From assembly GCF_900109075.1 (NCBI RefSeq), contig NZ_FNYS01000002.1, positions 186,001 to 250,000 on the forward strand: 64,000 nt of DNA, written 5' to 3'. Positions 55,988 through 64,000 of the stretch are shown here, in pieces (within the stretch, counting starts at the first letter, position 1; each line of letters opens with the position of its first letter). This DNA is from Myroides marinus (lineage in GTDB: Bacteria > Bacteroidota > Bacteroidia > Flavobacteriales > Flavobacteriaceae). The notes beneath the pieces are model-generated. The model was not told the origin of the DNA. It worked only from the letters and a program-made list of their open reading frames with translations, and ran no database searches. The position numbers were made by a program, and so were the translations under genes.

Positions 55988-58900
55988 TTAAAATCCTAAG
56001 TTAACCCCAAAAATAAATGTTCTTGCAGTTACCCATGCATCTTGGCTATAACCACCAAATGACTGTTGTGGGCTCATTCCTTTTAATTTAGTAAAAGTAG
56101 CTAAATTGTCTACTCCTAAATTCAAGCTCATTTGACTGATTCCCATTTTTGTCAATACTGTCTTAGGCATATCGTAGTTCAATGATATATTCTTTACTAC
56201 TAAATAATCTCCACTCTTAATAAATCTATTCGATAGAGCATTACTTTGTGATCCTACAGTACCAAATTGAACAATTGGTAATCCATTAGGATCAATTCTA
56301 TCCGGTGATGTTGCTGTCATTCCTTCTGGTGCCTCCTTCCATGATCCTAAAATATCTTTGTGAATTGCACTAGGAGTTGAACCAACTGTCATTAAACCTA
56401 AATAAGAATAATCAACCATCTTCCCTCCTAAAGCATAAGTAAATAATGCTGATAAAGAGAAATTCTTATATGAAAATGACGTTGTAAAACTTCCTTCCAT
56501 TTTTGGCAAAGCATTACCAGCAAACTCTCTCTTACCATACGCTGAAGCGTTAGTAGTATACGTTACTCCATTTATAGTCACTAAGTTAGCAGCATCAATC
56601 TCTTCTTTTCCAGGTGCTGAACCATTTACATTAAAACTCTCATTGTCAACAACGTATAACGACCTACCTGTTAATTGGTCAACTCCAACAAATACTGGTA
56701 ACCAAAATTCATATATACTTTTACCCTCTTTTCTTAAAAATGGTGCAGAAGGAATTCCAAATTCTCTGTTCTCTGCAGGTAAAGTAACTAACTTATTCTT
56801 CATCCATGTAGCATTAACTCCAAAATTCCATTTAAAATCTTTATTACGGATAATATCTACATCAAATGAAAGTTCTAATCCATTGTTAGAAATTGTTCCT
56901 ACATTACTAGTTACACTAGAAGTCTGAGATCCTGTACTAGTTGATCCATTTGATAATGGCATACTTAAATCAAACAATAAATTTTGAGAGCGTTTATCAA
57001 AATATTCAACTGTAAAGTTAGCACGATTAAACAATCTTCCATCTAAACCAACGTTCACAGATGAAGAAGTTTCCCACTGTAAATCAACATTACCATTTTG
57101 ATTTTTATACATTGCAGGTTTACCAGCATTTTTAACAATTGCATATAACGATTGATAAGCATAAGTATCAGCTCCTCCATCATTACCGACTTCTCCATAA
57201 GATGCTCTTAATTTTAAATAATCTATTTGCTTAACTTTAAAGAACTCTTCTGCTGATACAATCCAGCTACCTCCTACAGACCAGAAGTTACCCCATCTTG
57301 AATCTTTATGGAATTTAGATGAACCATCTCTACGGAATGATGCTTCAGCAAAATACTTATTAGCATAATTATATTTCACTCTAGATAAATACCCCTCTGT
57401 TCTATACTTAACTGTATAATCAGTTAAACTTGTAACATCACTGAAGTTAACCCACTCTGGAATACCAGGAAATGTTTGTCCTGCTTTTAATCCATATAAA
57501 TAGCTATAATCAGTATTATAGTTCTCATGACCTAACAATACTTCTAAAGAGTGGTCTGCAAAACTCTTATTCCAATTTAATAATTGTTGAGCAGAGTATG
57601 TTTTATATCTATAAATATCTCTTCTAGAACGTCCATTATTTCCTTTTCCATCACCAATAATAGCATTGTCATACTTTCTATTCTCGCTATTGCGTAAACT
57701 TAAATCTCCTTTAATTGTAAATGTAAAGTCTTCCAAGAATTTAAAATCAGCATAAAACTGTCCATTAATTGTATTACGGATAGATTCATTACTATTTAAT
57801 TCATTCTCCCAAATTACGTGACGTCCATTAAACTGCTTACGAGAAGAGTCTCCTGTATCGAACATCTTATTCCCATCACCATCATATAAATATTCTCCTG
57901 TTTTTTGATCATGTGCATGTACAGGATAAATAGGAGCAATGTTACGAGCATACATAAATGGATTTGTATAAAGTCCAGTGTCACTAGTTGTCGCACTCAA
58001 TCCATTTGAAATTTGGTGAGAAGCAGCAATATTAGCACCTACCTTAATTGCATTATTTACTTTATAATCAGCATTTACTCTTCCTGTAAACCTCTTAAAA
58101 TCACTTCCTTTAAAGTATCCCTCATTATTTAGGAATCCTCCAGAAAAATAAGCACCTCCTTTATCATTAGCTACACGACCACTCATATTAATATCCTGAT
58201 ACATACCAGTTCTTTCTATTGGCTTATACCAATCTAAATCATCAGAATATCCAGCTAATATTTTAGCATTAGGATTCAATTTACCATTTTCTACAAATAA
58301 TTGATCACCTGGCAAATTGTAAATATTAGTCCACAAGATATCACTTACTAATTTCTGATTAGCCATTAAACTAGCTTGTTCGTAATTAACCTTATTACTA
58401 ATTAAACTGTTTCTGTATCCAGTCCACATCGTTTCCATAAACTCATCTGGTCCTAATCTATCATAATCCTTCATACCACGAGTAAATAAACCTTGCTTCA
58501 TACTAACCCCAAAGAAACCTTTTCCTTTAGAAGCTTTCTTAGTTGTAATTAAAACAACTCCATTAGAAGCTCTATTTCCATATAAAGTCGAAGCAGATGC
58601 GTCCTTAAGAACAGACATATTCTCAATATCATTTGGATTAATATCAGAAATATTTCCTCCAAAAGGAACACCGTCTACTACAAGTAAAGGTGCATTATCT
58701 CTCAATGAAGAAAACCCACGAATACGAATACTTGGCTCAGAACCAGGCTGACCAGAAGCATTATTCACACGAATACCTGGAGCTGCTCCTTCTAATGCTC
58801 CTAGAGCATTTGTCGCTGGTCTTTTCGCAATATCATCACTGCCTACTACAGCGATAGCTCCAGTTACAGATTCTTTTGTCGCAGTACCATAAGCTACTAC

Positions 58901-59221
58901 TACTACATCGTCTAACACCTGACCATCTTCTTTTAATTTTATGTCATAATGTGTTTTTGATGTTAATCTGATTCTTTGCGTTTCATAGAACACATAAGAA
59001 ACAACTAACACATCGCCTTCGCTAGCATTAATTGTAAATATCCCATGATCATCTGCACTTGTTCCAAAGTCAGTTCCCTCTAGAACAATAGTTGCACCAA
59101 TCAAAGGTGAACCTTCAGTGTCTTTTACACTTCCAGTTATTGTCTTTTTTGCTTGAGCAAAAACTACACTTGTTAACACAAGCATAGAAAACGTTAAGTA
59201 AAGTTTTAATTTCATAAACAT
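55988..59221 (-). CDS. SusC/RagA family TonB-linked outer-membrane transporter
   Basis: The 1077-residue protein has a signal peptide (about 1-24, ending FAQ), a carboxypeptidase-regulatory-like domain (ITGSVKDTEGSPLIGATIVLEG), a TonB-box region, a plug domain (APGIRVNNASGQPGSEPSIRIRG) shown here as two shorter segments, and a large C-terminal barrel ending in GVNLGF. It moves the ligand into the periplasm using TonB. The plug signature LVVVDGVPFGG is intact. It heads the pair with SusD. No glycoside hydrolase, sulfatase or sensor gene flanks the pair, so the substrate is not predictable from context. Confidence 0.95.
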   Translation of the reverse strand: MFMKLKLYLTFSMLVLTSVVFAQAKKTITGSVKDTEGSPLIGATIVLEGTDFGTSADDHGIFTINASEGDVLVVSYVFYETQRIRLTSKTHYDIKLKEDGQVLDDVVVVAYGTATKESVTGAIAVVGSDDIAKRPATNALGALEGAAPGIRVNNASGQPGSEPSIRIRGFSSLRDNAPLLVVDGVPFGGNISDINPNDIENMSVLKDASASTLYGNRASNGVVLITTKKASKGKGFFGVSMKQGLFTRGMKDYDRLGPDEFMETMWTGYRNSLISNKVNYEQASLMANQKLVSDILWTNIYNLPGDQLFVENGKLNPNAKILAGYSDDLDWYKPIERTGMYQDINMSGRVANDKGGAYFSGGFLNNEGYFKGSDFKRFTGRVNADYKVNNAIKVGANIAASHQISNGLSATTSDTGLYTNPFMYARNIAPIYPVHAHDQKTGEYLYDGDGNKMFDTGDSSRKQFNGRHVIWENELNSNESIRNTINGQFYADFKFLEDFTFTIKGDLSLRNSENRKYDNAIIGDGKGNNGRSRRDIYRYKTYSAQQLLNWNKSFADHSLEVLLGHENYNTDYSYLYGLKAGQTFPGIPEWVNFSDVTSLTDYTVKYRTEGYLSRVKYNYANKYFAEASFRRDGSSKFHKDSRWGNFWSVGGSWIVSAEEFFKVKQIDYLKLRASYGEVGNDGGADTYAYQSLYAIVKNAGKPAMYKNQNGNVDLQWETSSSVNVGLDGRLFNRANFTVEYFDKRSQNLLFDLSMPLSNGSTSTGSQTSSVTSNVGTISNNGLELSFDVDIIRNKDFKWNFGVNATWMKNKLVTLPAENREFGIPSAPFLRKEGKSIYEFWLPVFVGVDQLTGRSLYVVDNESFNVNGSAPGKEEIDAANLVTINGVTYTTNASAYGKREFAGNALPKMEGSFTTSFSYKNFSLSALFTYALGGKMVDYSYLGLMTVGSTPSAIHKDILGSWKEAPEGMTATSPDRIDPNGLPIVQFGTVGSQSNALSNRFIKSGDYLVVKNISLNYDMPKTVLTKMGISQMSLNLGVDNLATFTKLKGMSPQQSFGGYSQDAWVTARTFIFGVNLGF

Positions 59222-59560
59222 CTTTTTAAGATTATTTTAGCATTGTCAAAAATATAAAAAAAAGAATACAAAAAAACATATTACACATTTAATCAATAAA
59301 TAGTTGTAAAATTACTCAAATAAATAAACCAAAAACAGAAATATCATTAATCATTTTAACATAAAACAGCGTATTTTATAAAGAAATAATTCACATATCA
59401 TGAAGAAAAACAAGGTGAAAATACGTGTTTATTAAAATAAAGTTAATGCAAGCTTAACATATAAAAAGTACAATCTTTAACACGCTTACTACACCTTTTT
59501 TATAAGACAACTACACAATATCCCGTATATTTACTCTACATAACTAAATCAAACAAGAAT
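59222..59560. other. Intergenic region between susC and the HAD gene
   Basis: This 340-bp AT-rich gap lies between divergent genes and must hold both promoters. A TATATTTAC stretch about 30 bp before the HAD ATG is close to the -7 consensus. No gene, repeat or strong hairpin was recognised. Confidence 0.5.
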
Positions 59561-60250
59561 ATGAAGCCTTTTAAAGTAGTTGCTTTTGATGCAGATGATA
59601 CCCTATGGGTGAATGAGCCATTCTTTAACGAAGCAGAGAAATCATTCTGTATCTTAATGGAAGACTACCTAACACACCAAAGCATTTCACAAGTATTATT
59701 TAAAACTCAGATAGACAATCTTCCTCTTTATGGATACGGTATTAAAGGATTTACTTTATCTATGGTAGAGGCAGCAGGTATAATCTCTAAAGGGACTGTA
59801 AGTCCTAAAATAATGGAGAGAATTATAGCTATAGGTAAAGACTTACTGACTAAACCTGTGGAGTTACTAGATGAAGTAGAAGATGTATTAGAAGAACTAA
59901 AAGGAAAATATAAACTAGTAGTAGCGACTAAAGGTGATCTAAAAGATCAACACCGCAAACTACACAAGTCTGGTCTAGGTCCATACTTCCATCACATTGA
60001 AGTAATGACTGATAAAGAAGAAATAGATTATCAGAAATTACTAGGACGCTTAGATATTCGTCCTGAAGAATTTATTATGATTGGCAACTCGCTAAGATCA
60101 GATGTACTACCTGTCTTAGAGCTAGGAGGGCATGCTGTACATGTCCCTTTCCATACTACTTGGCTACATGAGCATGTAGATCACGAGATAGTACATCCTA
60201 ACTTCACATCTATCAAGAAGCTTAACGAGATAAAAGATATATTACTATAA
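59561..60250 (+). CDS. HAD family hydrolase
   Basis: The 229-residue cytosolic protein has the HAD motif I with Asp10 (VVAFDADDTLW), motif II in VVATKGDL and motif IV in MIGNSLRSDVLP. A helical cap lies between. Such enzymes are usually phosphatases of small metabolites; the substrate is not evident. Its start MKPFKVVAFDADDTL fits a normal N-terminus. It is monocistronic with a strong terminator. Confidence 0.88.
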   Translation: MKPFKVVAFDADDTLWVNEPFFNEAEKSFCILMEDYLTHQSISQVLFKTQIDNLPLYGYGIKGFTLSMVEAAGIISKGTVSPKIMERIIAIGKDLLTKPVELLDEVEDVLEELKGKYKLVVATKGDLKDQHRKLHKSGLGPYFHHIEVMTDKEEIDYQKLLGRLDIRPEEFIMIGNSLRSDVLPVLELGGHAVHVPFHTTWLHEHVDHEIVHPNFTSIKKLNEIKDILL

Positions 60251-60251
60251 A

Positions 60252-60287
60252 AAGAAGGGCTGGTTTTACATAAAACCAGCCCTTCTT
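60252..60287. terminator. Bidirectional terminator after the HAD gene
   Basis: A nearly perfect palindrome of 36 bp (AAGAAGGGCTGGTTTTA and its complement) lies between convergent genes, with T-rich flank on the minus strand weaker than on the plus. Confidence 0.8.
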
Positions 60288-60312
60288 ACTAACACTTATA
60301 AACAATGTATTT

Positions 60313-61023
60313 CTAAAATCTATATCCTACGAATACATTAAAACTTTGATTATATATTTTAAGATCACCTACTCCAGGATTTTCTTCTAACCCGAAAGTA
60401 TTCGAATTATCAAATATCGAAGCGAAACCTCTGCTATAATTAGCACCTACTAAGAACCCACAGTTAAACTGATACTCAGCACCTACTACTATACCATAGT
60501 CCATCTTTTGTAGATACTGACCATCTTCTTGATCGTCATCTATACTTCCAAAGATTCCGTGATATTTATACTTGTTTCCATCTTCGTCTACAGCAGTTAT
60601 AGATGAGTATAACAGCATATTCACATAAGGACCAGCATACACTTGTAATCCTCCAGTCTTAAATACTGCACTAATAGGATTAAGGCGTAGACTATGCATC
60701 TGCAATTTAGCATCTAATGCTACTCCATCTTCATTCTCTCTATCAAAACTAGCTCCATACTGTTGGTAAAACAATTCGTGTTTTAACCCAAAATATTTTC
60801 CTAAGCTATTATCAACAGCTACTCCTACAGAAAAGCTATTTTTACTATTCACTTTACCATCTATAGCCAGATGTTCTAAATCATCTCCTTTAAGCGTAGA
60901 CTGTATCCAACCTCCTTTTACACTAAAAGTTGTATTCCCTTTTAAGTCGTGATTGATATCTTGTGCTAGAGCTGTACCTGATACAGCTAAAACCGAACAA
61001 ACACTTAGTAATAAGTTTCTCAT
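60313..61023 (-). CDS. Outer-membrane beta-barrel protein in the efflux cluster
   Basis: The 236-residue protein is read from ATG 61023, giving a signal peptide (MRNLLLSVCSVLAVSGTALA); the longer frame opens with GTG. Strand patterns such as TFSVKGGWIQS, FGLKHELFYQQYGASF and the terminal QSFNVFVGYRF fit an OmpA-like or porin-family barrel of about eight strands. It follows the TolC gene by 11 bp on the same strand, so it is probably part of the efflux operon. The exact role is unknown. Confidence 0.7.
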   Translation of the reverse strand: MRNLLLSVCSVLAVSGTALAQDINHDLKGNTTFSVKGGWIQSTLKGDDLEHLAIDGKVNSKNSFSVGVAVDNSLGKYFGLKHELFYQQYGASFDRENEDGVALDAKLQMHSLRLNPISAVFKTGGLQVYAGPYVNMLLYSSITAVDEDGNKYKYHGIFGSIDDDQEDGQYLQKMDYGIVVGAEYQFNCGFLVGANYSRGFASIFDNSNTFGLEENPGVGDLKIYNQSFNVFVGYRF

Positions 61024-61034
61024 ACCTCTAATTC

Positions 61035-62330
61035 TTAAAAATCTATATCCCACATTCCTACAGCATTCTCTAACTCCACTAACGCAGATGCGTACCCAAA
61101 TAAAGTCTCAGCATAAGCCTGTTGTGTCTCGTTATAAGTACGTTGAGCATCCAATACTTCTAATAAACTACTCGCACCTCTCTGATAGCTATACTTAATA
61201 CCTTCGTACACCTGTTTAGCTTCTTCTAACATTCCTTTTTCGAATCTATTGATTTGCTTCTGTTTCGTTAGATAGTTACGATACGCTTGAGTAATCTCCT
61301 TTTCTAACTCTAATTCTATAAAGTCATATTCTAAATGAGCTTGGCGTTCTTCATATAAAGCAGTTTTCAGTCCAGCCTCTTTTCTATTAGAAAACTTTAA
61401 CGGCACAGAGAATCCAGCTTTCACCACAGTATTACCAGGAGTAGGAGCTATCGCATTCTTAACGAAAGAGTTGTTCTCTACCCCGAAGTTAAGACCTAGA
61501 TCTATCACTCTCTCAGCTTTAGCTAAAGTAACTTGTTTACTAGCCACAACTTTATTTTGTCTAGCCACTAAGAAGTCAGCTCTATTATTCTGAGCAGTAA
61601 CGATAAGATCATTTAAATCAAATAGCCTATCGAACTTATTAAACTCCCCTTTAGGAATATAGATAGTATCATTTCTCTGTTTACTAATTACATTTCTAAT
61701 CTCTATCAGACTATTTTCCCAAGTATCATCGGCATCTTGTAGATCATTATACATTCCCTTAGCTTCTAAGTTACTTTGGATAGCATCGACCTTACTGATT
61801 TGACCTAATGTATAACGGATACTATCAGACTTAGCCACTTGTTTCATAGATTCATAAGAGTCTTTCTGTATATCATACAGCATCTTATTTTGCATTGCTT
61901 CTAAGAACAGTATTGTTGACTCCGCACGTAGCGTTTGGAAGAACTCTTGTAATTCTAACTCAGCCAATACCTTTTGGTCTGCAGCAAGGTTTTTTCTTGC
62001 TTTGCGCTTTCCACCTAATTCTAAGTCCCAAGATAACTCAGCCTCAAAACCATATCCCATCTGCATACGCTTCTGTTGATTGTCAAACCAACCAAAGCTC
62101 AACTCTGGATCAGGAAACACCTTAGCAGCCTGTACCTCAGCTTCAGCAATATCTATATTATACTTAGCCGCAGCATATCCTAAATTGTTCATTGACATCT
62201 TGTGCAGATACTCTGTAAATGTCAATGGTGTTTTACCTTCCACTGCTTCAGTATGAAGCTGGGCAAACCCAACTCCACTACAGAACACAGCTAATATTCC
62301 TACTAGTATATATCTTTTAATAACATTCAT
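61035..62330 (-). CDS. TolC family outer-membrane efflux protein
   Basis: The 431-residue protein has a signal peptide (MNVIKRYILVGILAVFCSGVGFAQ) and TolC-like coiled-coil repeats. Typical segments are EAEVQAAKVFPDPELSFGWF, KRKARKNLAADQKVLAEL and, in the second repeat, SYQRGASSLLEVLDAQRTYNE. It forms the outer-membrane duct of a tripartite pump, here of the CzcC/CusC kind because the pump subunit is encoded 8 bp upstream. The periplasmic adaptor gene is not in the window. Confidence 0.92.
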   Translation of the reverse strand: MNVIKRYILVGILAVFCSGVGFAQLHTEAVEGKTPLTFTEYLHKMSMNNLGYAAAKYNIDIAEAEVQAAKVFPDPELSFGWFDNQQKRMQMGYGFEAELSWDLELGGKRKARKNLAADQKVLAELELQEFFQTLRAESTILFLEAMQNKMLYDIQKDSYESMKQVAKSDSIRYTLGQISKVDAIQSNLEAKGMYNDLQDADDTWENSLIEIRNVISKQRNDTIYIPKGEFNKFDRLFDLNDLIVTAQNNRADFLVARQNKVVASKQVTLAKAERVIDLGLNFGVENNSFVKNAIAPTPGNTVVKAGFSVPLKFSNRKEAGLKTALYEERQAHLEYDFIELELEKEITQAYRNYLTKQKQINRFEKGMLEEAKQVYEGIKYSYQRGASSLLEVLDAQRTYNETQQAYAETLFGYASALVELENAVGMWDIDF

Positions 62331-62338
62331 ATCTTATA

Positions 62339-64000
62339 CTAATTTTCGTCCGTTTCACTCTTTACAAAATCGCTATCACTACCCCATTTGCGCTCTACCA
62401 TATAATATAATGCAGGCAGTACAAATAGTGTAAGAACAGTAGCAAATAACAATCCATATACGATAACTGTTGCTAATGGTCTCTGTACATCCGATCCAAT
62501 ACCCGTAGCTAATGAAGCAGGGAATAAACCTAATACCGCCACAGTAGCAGTCATTAATACAGGTCTAAATCTCTGTTCTGCTCCAGTTAATACAGCATCT
62601 TTCAGTGCAGCCCCTTTACGTCGGAGATCATTGATATAGGAAATCATAATCACCCCATTCTGTATCGCAACTCCGAATAAGGCGATAAACCCTACAGCAG
62701 AAGACACATTCAATGACATCCCTCTAATATTTAAGGCTAACATACCTCCGAATAACGCTAGCGGCACTACAATCATTAACAGTCCAGCTTGTCTAAATTG
62801 TCCGAATGCTCCATAAAGCAATACAAACATCAAACACAATGTCAAAGGAACAATTACTGCCAAACGGCTATAAGCTCTATTCTGATTTTCGAACTGTCCA
62901 CCCCATTCGATGTGGAACTTCTCGTGATCATATGTAATATTACTCTCTATCTTTTGGTGTGCTTCTTTTAATAGAGAAGCTAAGTCTCTATTACGCACAT
63001 TCAGTTTCACAGTTAAGTGACGTCTGTTCATCTCACGAGTGATTGTACTCTCTCCAGTACTCGTCTTCACATCAGCTACCTGAGATAGCGGAATCTTAGC
63101 ACCAGTACTTGACGTCAACATTAAGTTAGCAATCTTCTCAGGAGTATTTCTACTCTCCTCAGTATATCGAGCACTAATGTCATACACCTTATTACCAATA
63201 AATATCTGAGAAATAGCTTTACCTCCTATCGCTACTTCGATAAGTTCAGCTACATCAGACACATTCAGTCCATACTGCGCTATCTTGTCTCTATTAGCAT
63301 GTATCTGTAACTGTGGTAAAGGCGGCTCCTGATCTATCGCTAAGTCCACCGCACCATCTACTGTACGCAGTGTGCTTAACACCTCATTAGCAATACGTCT
63401 AGTCTCGTGGAAATCTTCACCATATACCTTCACTACTAATTCACTGTGAGCACCAGATATCTTATCCATAACCCCATCAATCATCGGCTGAGCAAATCCA
63501 ACTATAAATCCAGGTAAAGATTCATACTCCGCAGCCAACTCTTCGATTAAGTCATCTTTAGTCTTACCTCTTGGCCATTCCTTATAAGGCTTAATACCTA
63601 CAGAACATTCGAAGTGAGATGGTGTAAATGGGTCTGTTCCATCATCATTACGACCAGACTGTACCATGATATACGTTACCTCATCATACTTCATTGTTCT
63701 TGCACGTAGAGTATCACTCATTTCCTTTGACTTCTCTAATGAGATACCTGGAGGTAAGGTTACTTGAAGCCAGATAGATCCTTCATCTAGTGGGGGTAAG
63801 AAGTCCTTACCTACCTTCATTGTAAGCCCTACTGTTATAGCTAGCACCACAATAAGTGGTACGAATACCTGCTTAGGTTTATTAACTATCTTAATAATTC
63901 TATTGTGATATAAGTTAGTTAACTTCTCTAACCATTTATTGTGATATATCTTTCGTGGTTTTCTATACACAGCATACGCCAGACCAGGTATTAAGATAAG
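62339..64000 (-). CDS. CusA/CzcA-type heavy-metal efflux RND permease, C-terminal part
   Basis: The frame runs from 62339 to the window edge without a start, giving at least 553 residues of the C-terminal half. The periplasmic segment has VGKDFLPPLDEGSIWLQVTL, PSHFECSVGIKPYKEWPRGK and a KISGAHSELVVKVYGEDF stretch, which are typical of CzcA/CusA. The membrane part follows (LTLCLMFVLLYGAFGQFRQ; FIALFGVAIQNGVIMISYI; FRPVLMTATVAVLGLFPAS). It is the proton-driven pump of a tripartite exporter for metal ions. The metal cannot be assigned from the visible part. It is co-directional with the TolC gene 8 bp downstream. Confidence 0.92.
   Translation of the reverse strand, partial: LILIPGLAYAVYRKPRKIYHNKWLEKLTNLYHNRIIKIVNKPKQVFVPLIVVLAITVGLTMKVGKDFLPPLDEGSIWLQVTLPPGISLEKSKEMSDTLRARTMKYDEVTYIMVQSGRNDDGTDPFTPSHFECSVGIKPYKEWPRGKTKDDLIEELAAEYESLPGFIVGFAQPMIDGVMDKISGAHSELVVKVYGEDFHETRRIANEVLSTLRTVDGAVDLAIDQEPPLPQLQIHANRDKIAQYGLNVSDVAELIEVAIGGKAISQIFIGNKVYDISARYTEESRNTPEKIANLMLTSSTGAKIPLSQVADVKTSTGESTITREMNRRHLTVKLNVRNRDLASLLKEAHQKIESNITYDHEKFHIEWGGQFENQNRAYSRLAVIVPLTLCLMFVLLYGAFGQFRQAGLLMIVVPLALFGGMLALNIRGMSLNVSSAVGFIALFGVAIQNGVIMISYINDLRRKGAALKDAVLTGAEQRFRPVLMTATVAVLGLFPASLATGIGSDVQRPLATVIVYGLLFATVLTLFVLPALYYMVERKWGSDSDFVKSETDEN

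Noticed and set aside
62789..62971. Plus-strand open frame inside the RND pump gene
   Set aside because: It is antisense to a well-supported gene, as are the similar frames inside uvrC, ileS, atpD, glmS, aldehyde dehydrogenase, mfd, pafA, susC and tolC.

Overview
The window is 64 kb of AT-rich chromosome from a member of the Flavobacteriaceae (Bacteroidota). Three things point there. Many -7 promoter boxes fit the Bacteroidota pattern TAnnTTTG. The gene families are typical of the phylum: SusC/SusD, DUF4270, PafA phosphatase, a short-chain-type threonine dehydrogenase, a type-2-like IleRS and a detached atpD-atpC pair. The neighbourhoods glmS-DUF4270-GT5-like / panC-panD-LPG-synthase-like and lipoprotein-mfd are ones I recall from flavobacteria. 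A Myroides-like genus is my impression from protein similarity and was not tested. Most of the window is ordinary core chromosome. I see no prophage, insertion sequence, CRISPR array or rRNA operon.

Layout. 1-5.1 kb: 5' part of hmgA (tyrosine catabolism), a patatin/BamA-like outer-membrane protein and uvrC. 5.3-6.9 kb: a small accessory patch with an intact antitoxin, a decayed RelE/ParE-type toxin and two small unknown proteins. 7.0-12.1 kb: a structured RNA candidate, an M14-like deacylase, 5-formyl-THF cyclo-ligase and a tricorn-like S41 protease. 12.3-17.6 kb (minus strand): lspA, a DksA-like regulator, ileS and recO. 17.8-25.2 kb: an RsiV-like lipoprotein, a polysaccharide flippase, a tandem pair of unknown membrane-anchored paralogues, an M48 protease, PhoD phosphatase and a YetF-like protein. 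25.9-36.0 kb: MuiA-like protein, radA, a beta-barrel protein, atpD-atpC, glmS, a DUF4270 lipoprotein and a GT5-like half protein, divergent from panC-panD-LPG-synthase-like. 38.5-45.1 kb: CBS protein, VOC protein, an orphan, a second copy of the structured RNA, two duplicated tRNA-Asn genes, a TRIC channel, an aldehyde dehydrogenase, small membrane proteins and threonine dehydrogenase. 45.3-59.2 kb: lipoprotein-mfd, an M16 peptidase, PafA and a SusCD pair. 59.5-64 kb: a HAD hydrolase, then an outer-membrane protein, TolC and RND pump cluster cut by the window end.

The most interesting signal is an 88-nt element present twice (7110-7197 and 40572-40659). Both copies sit at the same distance behind a TAnnTTTG box and align without gaps. 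Differences concentrate in two segments that pair with each other and change together: three base pairs are replaced by compensatory double substitutions, and the loop could form a pseudoknot with the 3' part. This is strong sequence evidence for a structured non-coding RNA. Other points are a class I synthetase signature of the GxHH type in IleRS, a toxin gene that has lost both its start codon and its 3' reading frame beside an intact antitoxin, a DksA-like protein without its zinc cysteines, and a lone N-terminal half of a GT5 glycogen-synthase fold. Several starts were moved to internal ATG codons because the longest open frames begin with TTG or GTG and lack a credible signal peptide or N-terminus.
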